From: Marthasterias glacialis
Taxonomy: Eukaryota; Echinodermata; Asteroidea; Forcipulatida; Asteriidae
Assembly (NCBI GenBank): GCA_911728455.2
Contig: OU452233.1
Coordinates: forward strand, 13,583,214-13,647,213
Length of the DNA stretch: 64,000 bases
Direction: 5' to 3'
In this document: positions 57,214 through 64,000 of the stretch, in pieces
How the letters are laid out: every line of letters begins with the position of its first letter
Position numbering within the stretch: the first letter of the stretch is position 1
Made by a program: the position numbers and the translations under genes
The notes under the pieces: model-generated
Databases searched by the model: none
Told to the model about the DNA's origin: nothing
The model's input: only the letters and a program-made list of their open reading frames with translations

Positions 57214-59003
57214 GTGTGCGGAGTGTTATGACTGGGGGACGACCCAACGATTGGTTGATACGTTCAGTATTTCATTGGACATCAAACCTCAGCAGCTGAC
57301 ATGTCAAAAGGATGGGCTGAGTCTGATATGTAGGTCACTTATAAGCCGGCATGATGATATTCTTAATTTAATCTGATTTCCAATTTTTGACCCTCATAAA
57401 ATCAGCAAGTTTTGTATGAAATAATCTGAAAATTCAATAAAAGCCTATACCGTTTAATGTAGGTCAGCCCTTGCTCTCAAGAAAGTTTGCTAACGTTTTT
57501 CTGCCAAGGACCAAATGACACAATGGGTCACAGGGCATTCAGCTTCATGTTGCAGCCATCTTTGTCTTATCCCCAATGTTCATTAACAGTTTGTGATACT
57601 GATGTTTATTGACGCTAGTTTTTCTTCCAGGCTCAGTTTGGCTTCATTTATTTGATCAGGGAAGGGCGAAATGGCTGCACCATAAAGGTCTAACAAAAGA
57701 CAGAATATCAAATAGTACATGTAGTCTGTATTGACAACTGTAATAAGCAGGCATGCAACTTTTCCTCGGATCAGCTGATTGCCTCGTTATTCACTTCACA
57801 CACATGCCATTGAGAATTGAAAAACACTTTACAAAGTCTCGTAAAGATTGGAATTTCCTCATTTTGTTAAGTCCAAGTTGCGTGCCTGAATAAGGCAACA
57901 AGTATAGTACATGGACCCCGATTTTACAAGTTTGGCCGAAGCACCCTGAATTGCAATAAGGTCCTAGGAGTTTTTGTTTAGCGCATGTCCTTATCCACAA
58001 AGTGTGATGCCAACAATTATCAGAGGCCTATTTTAGTAGTTAGATTTTATGCATTTAAGCTTAAAGAACTCTGGACTTAATTGAGATTCAGAGTCTGAGG
58101 GTCCTACTAAAATTTGGAATTTATATGCACTGCTTAGAAGAAAAAAAACAGGTTTTCTAAGATGTGGCTGGATATTTTTTTTTCTCTTTTATTCATTTTT
58201 GCTTTTCCAGGGCCTGATGGTCACCTGACCAATCTTCCATGGCAGTGGTTGATAGAATGTGCACCCGGCGGACAGCAAGCGACCAATGGGATGATGCCAC
58301 GTCGCGTATTGTGGGATGGCGAGAAGATGACAAGCATGCTCCCTCCCGACATTCCATACAAGGAGTTTATCGAGACAGAGGCGGGATTGAAGGAAGCCGT
58401 GGAGAGATTCTACAAGTTTGGACTGGTGTTCTTCGATGGGAACCAGCTGAACACTGACGATGTTCAGGTTTGGAGAAGCTCTTGCGTGTACATGTATCTG
58501 TTGCTAAAATTTTCTGAGCTAATTTGTTAAGCAAGATTGCCTGCTTGACAACTTCATGAAACTAGCATGCAGTGTACCCGTGTGACAGATCTGAAAGTAA
58601 GTGTGAAGTTTGTTGAACAGATGTGAAAGTGGGAGAAATTTGAACAGTTTGAAACAGTCGATGCTGGTAATAACTGGTTGCAAAAAGAGTCAATTATTGC
58701 AAACTAGGACTGAGGTAAATGTTTGGGGACATCCATTTGAGTTGCTCTTTACTTCTGTAGTGCTCCTGATCATTGCCTTGGTGCTCCTTGAAATTTAGGT
58801 TTCAGTCATAGTGGTATTCTCTATACCAAGAACAAAATGCCTTACCCTTTAATATTACAACAATGAAGTATCATGCCTGAAGTAGGCCCCAGTTTCGGCA
58901 ATCGGAGTGTAAATCTTGAAGCTGCAAAGCCATCTAGAAATTACCGTTTACGGTAACACCATTTAGTAATCTCTCAGAGGAGTTGCAAAAGTTATGAAAA
59001 CAA

Positions 59004-59323
59004 CCCAATGGTTCTGGAAAGAACCCAAAGGTTCTGGAAAGAGCACAAAGGTTCTGGAAAGAACCCAAAAGGTTCTGGAAAGAGCCCAAGGCTCTGGAAA
59101 AAACCCAAAGGTTCTGGAAAGAACCCAAAAGTTCTGGAAAGAACCCAAAGGTTCTGGAAAGAGCCCAAGGCTCTGGAAAGAACCCAAAGGTTCTGGAAAG
59201 AACCCAAAGTTCTGGAAAGACCCCAAGGCTCTGGAAAGAACCCAAAGGTTCTGGAAAGAACCCAAAGGCTCTTGAAAGAACCCAAAGGCTCAGGAAAGAA
59301 CCCAAAGGTTCTGGAAAGAACCC
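59004..59323 (+). repeat. 20-bp minisatellite in TMLHE-C intron 3
   Basis: About 16 units, shorter than the 477-bp arrays of copies A and B and with different variant order. Confidence 0.9.
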
Positions 59324-59944
59324 GTTGTTCAACAACTTGATGATAATTCAATTAGTATTCTATGACATTTTTTCTATTTTGATCACACATTGTATGTTTC
59401 GAAACAGACCACGAAACCATGATTTTCATACGTTCTTTTTTATCTGCAGAAAGCTGCGAATCGGCTCTCCCGACTACAAGAGACTTTCTATGGTGGTGTT
59501 TGTGTAGTGACAGCTGATAACGAGATAGCTGATTTGGCATACTCCAGTGTTAAACTGAATTGTCACACGGATACAACTTACTTTACCCAACCTGCAGGGT
59601 ATATCCATGAGTGGAAAAACAATTTAAATTGACGAGCAGGGTGTACTGTTCCAAACGTTGAGACCACACTGGCTCTTTTCAGAACCACCACTCCTCCCAA
59701 AAGAGATTTGTACATGGTTGTACCCGCAAGTTTACTAGTTTACTAGTTATAGTTTCCTATTATCTTTCACACCATGCAAAGCTTCAAACATTACCTACGG
59801 TTGAAATTAAGTTTAACTCAAAATTTGAAAGGCTTGTAGAATAAAAAAGTTCCTTTTTGCTTCTTTCTACTCAAATAGAATTGGTTTGTTTTACTAGTTT
59901 TTTGCCAATTACAGGATTTGAACTGGCTTCGTGTCACCACGCAT

Positions 59945-60012
59945 GCTTGTTGGTCGAGACATCTGCTCTAGAATAGTGGGGGAGTCGTGGGTTCGAATCC
60001 CACTTAAGTAGT
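59945..60012 (+). repeat. tRNA-like sequence, unit 3
   Basis: Box A-like at 59951 and box B at 59990-60000. The T stem is perfectly paired here (GTGGG/CCCAC), so this may be closest to the ancestral form. Confidence 0.42.
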
Positions 60013-60712
60013 TTGTTTAAGCCTGTTGTCTTGTTTCCGCAGGACTTTGGGGAAAGCAAGGAGTATGCAGTGTTTGTCACACATCGGTATTGGGTAAACA
60101 CCCATCCCCAAAAAGAAGTTTTATTGCATTACCCTTGCAACCAAATTCATAAAGCAACTGCATCACATGTCCCCAGAGCTCAGATGTCCCAACAGCTCCT
60201 AAAACGTTGTGGTTGTTACTATTGTTATTTGTTATTTACAGAGCCATTTTGTTTACATGCTTCAAGCACGATGGTCTTGGAGGTGAGAATCCTTTGGTGG
60301 ACGGCTTCCACGCTGCAGCCAAGCTGAAGGAAACCCATCCAGAACACTACCAAGCCCTAAGCACCATACCACTGTCTGCACACTACAAGGACAAAGAACG
60401 ACACCTGGAAATGCATTTCACAACGTTCACCCATGACCCTGTGACAGGGCAGCTGATGATGATCAGGTAAAAGGTGGTGAATTCAAAGTAGAACGTGGGA
60501 TTTATAATCATCGCCAGGGAAACCAAAATCAGACATGATATTCCTCTTACTTTAATCTGATTTTTGACCACAAAAAATGTTATTAAATAGCCTGAAAAGT
60601 CTATTGCAGCGTAGACGCCTTAACTCAAACTCAAACAACGAACTAAGTTTTGATGGCTTTACTTTCTAGCCAAGAAAATGCTAATTTAATGCACACAAGA
60701 AACTACAAATAA

Positions 60713-60868
60713 GGGAATAAAAGAGTGGTGACCGAGGTCTTCAACGGCCGTTTAAAACCAGCAGGGTCGTGGCCGTGTGATCCGAAGACGAGGTCCTTTA
60801 TCACACAGCCACGACCCTGCAAAGTTTTAAACGGCCGTTTAAGACCAAGTCACTACTCTTTTATTCCC
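60713..60868. mobile_element. Long-hairpin MITE, GGGAATAAAAG family, unit 3
   Basis: Counterpart of 9457-9612. Confidence 0.75.
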
Positions 60869-61979
60869 ATTCATAAATGCCCTTTTGGTTAAAGGGTTAA
60901 AAAGCGTAATAGGCCTAATCTAGACAAATCCGTGAAACTTGTATGTTTTTTTTTAATAAGTTATTTTTCAATCCTCGCCACGTCCTCAGGCTCCATTTCA
61001 CGAAGGGTCAACACTCATACGGTTGCGCATACGTGCGTGCATTGTCAGACTTTACATAGAGTACCGCTATGTATTGATTGCGCTGCGTGTAAATTAGCAC
61101 TGCGTAAGCTATAATGAGCGCAGAACGCGCCTTCACAGCTGCAGCTGTGTCTTTATCATCCGTTTAAAAACGGTCTTAAACAGTCATGTGACCACCTTTC
61201 AACCAATAGGAATGCCCAAATTTTCCCAAACTGCTGACTGGGGTATTTATGAATGCTTAATAAAGTACAGGTGGAGACCTAGGCCCTTATGAACAAAGTA
61301 AAATAACTGCAGGGAAGATTAAAATGAATGCAGAAATGACTGGAAAAATGAACTAGGAAACCCTATTTGCAAAATCCCTATTGTGGCTGGTACAGACAAA
61401 AAGTTGGGGAAATAAATAGATACTTTATAAGAAAGACTCTGCAATTTTATCCAAAGCAAAAATAAATAACTTACTTTGGTTTTGCGCTAGCATGCAGTGC
61501 ACCTACAAAAACTACACTCATCAACCCAATGTGCTGAGCCTTCAGCCCTCCGCACACATGATGTTACCTGGCCGCACCCAAATAGCCAACTCACCCTAGC
61601 CTAGCTTTCTCTGGCCAGTGCTGTAAATCTAAGAACTAAAGAAATGCTAAAGATTAAAGAAATGCATTGTAATTAACTGGGGCATGCTACATGTAGTTGA
61701 TGTAACTGAACAAAAAGAACTAAGGCACAGTTGGTTTTACTAAAAGAATGAATGTATACAGGTGATGGTTCAATGTACACTACTCAAGGTTTAATCAAAA
61801 GGAACCCTAATTCAAAGGGAAAAACATGTCAACCTCAACAAGTCACTGACCTGGACTAGTCCACATCTCCCACAGGGAGGGGAGCTGAACACTGGACCAA
61901 ACTACTTGTGAAAAGGGGTAATTTCACTACACTATTAAATGGCCTATACACTGCGTACATGATGGTCAACCTTTGTACA

Positions 61980-62173
61980 GACTAATCTGAGCAGCTCGTT
62001 CATAGTGGTTTACACCGCTGCCGCCGCTATGGCCTCCGCATGCGCGCACGCGTCAGCTGCGCATATGTACCAATCAGCATGTAGGATTCATAGTGTGTAT
62101 GTGTTGGCGTGCACATGCAGCGGCCGTAGCTGCGATGGTGTAAACGCTCATGAATGAGCTGCTTGGATTAGTC
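61980..62173. mobile_element. MITE with GACTAATC ends, unit 3
   Basis: Counterpart of 10753-10945, with a small trinucleotide difference ('gctgccgccg'). Confidence 0.65.
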
Positions 62174-62529
62174 TATAGGTACTCAGTAGTTCCTATTTTT
62201 TCTAAGGGCCAAATATGCCTGCAAATTGATATGCAGTTCTTGTACAGTGCTTTGTCACACCCAAAGGCATCTCAAAGCACTCATTATTTTTTCTGCAAGG
62301 TATGTAGAGCTATGTTCGAAATATAAGACCCATTTATTTACAAAGCACTATGTAGGTAACAGTTTACAAGGTGCTGTTGCGCAATCTGCAGCCAACCAAG
62401 CCAGAAAACATAGGGGGAAAACCCCATCTTTTTAAGGCAAGTGTACTGGATGATTTACATGTCGCATGGGACCTACGGCTTTACGTCCCATCGACCGATG
62501 AAGCAATAATGATTAAGTGTCTTGCTTAA

Positions 62530-63156
62530 CCAGTTGGCGCCGGCTGACGTATTCATGAAAATATGTTTTCGAGCCAGCAAACGTTTAAACGCAATTGTGT
62601 AAAATCAGAATTCCGCAGGACCAAAGATCGCCCAGACATTCCACTGCTGAGCTTACACAGAACATTCACACGTCATCTAATGCTTCGTTGCACCTGCATA
62701 AAGAGAAAACATCTTGAATATTTCACTGATTTTTGGCTGTTGTGCGGTGGTTTTTGTGTAATCCCCGATTCCAGACCTTTTTGTCCTTTTGTTCCAAGAA
62801 GAGGATTACAAGACATAGAGAGGCTTCCACCATTGTTCATTCATTGTACTTTGGTTCAATGGAGGTAAGTCAGAGTGAACCGGGAATCTAGCGATAGTTC
62901 CAGGATTAGTACTAATCCTATGCCGTAGCTCACGACTGAGATTTTGCAATTTACTGTACACGATTTTGATATTTTCTCCTTAGAGAAAACAAAACTCACA
63001 GTGCAATAAAGAAAAATCTTTGTTCTCTTGGCTTTGTCAAGTCAAGGTTTCTTCTGTGCCAGTGGTACTCTAAAAGAAAAATGATTCTGGCAGTTCCTAG
63101 AAAATAATCCTGTCAGGCTGGACGGGAAAAAATGGAAGAATCCCGGTGGCAACTGA
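62530..63156. mobile_element. 627-bp TTAA-flanked DNA element, unit 3
   Basis: TTAA at 62526-62529 and 63157-63160. Here the left end reads CCAGTTGGCGCCGG. It interrupts the interspersed repeat (about 62307-62525 and 63161-63230). Confidence 0.7.
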
Positions 63157-63796
63157 TTAAGGGCACAAGTGTCAAGAGCTGGACTCAACCCATACTTTGC
63201 TGATCAGAAACACCAGAGCTTGAGCTTAACAGAGCGTTCTATTGGAACATTAAAAATACCAACACATGATATTCTTTGTGTAGTAATGTTCCCTTAGTAT
63301 GGCACAGTGTCCTGGCTGAGCAGAAAGTTCTGGTGGTCCATTTGATTGCGGGCATAAATACCTACAAGAATTTTCCTTCACGCCAAGAATGTGCCCGACT
63401 TATGAGAGGCCCCCTTATCAATCCCTTTGCCGAGTTAATTTCGACAGCCAGTTTTATGTCTTCGTCCCGACTCTCGCTGCAGGTACAACAATTCGGACAG
63501 GGCTCCTCTGTCACACCTCTCGTCGGAGGACATTGACCGGTTCTACGCAGCGCACCAGGCATTTGCTGCAATCCTCCAGAGTCCAGCCAGTGAGTTTGTG
63601 GTCAAGCTCAACCCTGGGAGACTGATGCTGATTGATAACTGGCGGGTGCTACATGGCCGGTTTGGCTTCACTGGACATCGCATAATGACCTCTTGCTACG
63701 TACAGCGCGACGAGATAGACAGTAAAATCAGGACCATTCTAGGGGTCAACTGTTAAAACATTGCGGCCCGATAAAAAAAAAACAGCTTAGCAAAAA

Positions 63797-63802
63797 AATA
63801 AA
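63797..63802 (+). terminator. Candidate polyadenylation signal of TMLHE-C
   Basis: AATAAA 41 nt after the stop; A-rich context. The remaining 63803-64000 is the same 3' flank as 12575-12780, with no gene. Confidence 0.35.
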
Positions 63803-64000
63803 ACCAAAACAAACTAGCCGAGTACCAGTCACTAATAACATTCTGTGGTATTTTGGCTAATAATCCGTTTGGCTAACATCTATTATAACCTGTTTCTCCT
63901 AAGCATAAATATTTTTCCACTCTGCAAATTAGCTTTGCTTCTCTTTGATGTTGGCCCCAGAGCCAAATTTAGCTCAGCAGAACAAATATCACTTTGTGAA

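Larger units (their letters stand above)
57214..63756 (+). pseudogene. TMLHE: TMLHE-like copy C lacking its first coding exon
   Basis: Exons 2-6 are present and open: 57214-57329, 58211-58467, 59450-59598, 60242-60466 and 63483-63756, with the same lengths and phases as copies A and B. The start codon and zinc ligand C39 are lost with exon 1. A Ser-to-Trp change (tcg to tgg) lies beside the remaining zinc cysteines in exon 2. The donor after exon 4 is GTATAT instead of GTATGT. The catalytic H-T-D of exon 4 and the final His and Arg of exon 6 are intact. No in-frame ATG precedes exon 3, where two copy-specific Met codons (replacing Thr-Thr, near 58289-58294) are the first possible start. Translation from there would leave a catalytic domain without the N-terminal domain. 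Probably a young pseudogene; use of a new first exon cannot be excluded. Confidence 0.75.

Overview
This is eukaryotic nuclear DNA. Genes are sparse and intron-rich with GT...AG splice sites, there is no operon structure, and much of the sequence is AT-rich and packed with MITEs, fold-back elements, a decayed LINE, minisatellites and a satellite. The repeat flavour (frequent AGGCCTA and TACATGTA words, a CR1/L2-like LINE tail ending in an ATT microsatellite, and an abundant interspersed repeat containing a 'ttacgtcccatc...ttaagtgtcttgctt' block) suggests a marine invertebrate deuterostome, probably an echinoderm. That assignment is inference.

The window is dominated by a tandem segmental duplication with about 2.5 units of roughly 20 kb. 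Each unit runs left to right as follows: a fold-back DNA element; a 5' region with candidate untranslated exons; a six-exon trimethyllysine-dioxygenase-like (TMLHE-like) gene on the + strand; LINE and MITE remnants; and a single-exon basic RS/RD/His-rich gene on the - strand with its upstream region. Unit 1 covers about 1.3-21.9 kb (TMLHE-A 4444-12528; RS-A 18284-19186). Unit 2 covers about 21.9-40.8 kb (TMLHE-B 24897-32659; RS-B 38893-39795). Unit 3 starts near 54.0 kb and runs off the right edge (TMLHE-C 57214-63756). A truncated unit lies at the left edge (1-1296). TMLHE-A and TMLHE-B each encode an apparently intact 379-residue enzyme. TMLHE-C has lost its start exon through a deletion of about 1 kb.

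Between units 2 and 3 sits an 11,443-bp insertion (40785-52227). It has imperfect terminal inverted repeats of about 41 bp and a 9-bp target-site duplication. The uninterrupted target survives in unit 1 (20167-20175), so this is a real transposition event later than the duplication. On its minus strand it carries the broken remains of a multi-exon gene (46816-51756). The last exon contains an N-S-x-x-x-E-Q segment resembling the C-terminal part of some eukaryotic DNA-transposon proteins. A 68-bp satellite of about 15.6 repeats lies inside one of its introns.

Comparison of the units acts as a natural record of mobile-element activity. A 171-bp MITE is present only in unit 1, a 388-bp TTAA-flanked MITE only in unit 2, and a 627-bp TTAA-flanked element is shared by all three. 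Similarity between units is mosaic: units 2 and 3 are closest at the 5' end, units 1 and 2 are nearly identical in the middle, and the RS gene block is identical by eye. This suggests gene conversion or unequal crossing-over. A false duplication created in assembly is the main alternative that sequence reading alone cannot exclude.
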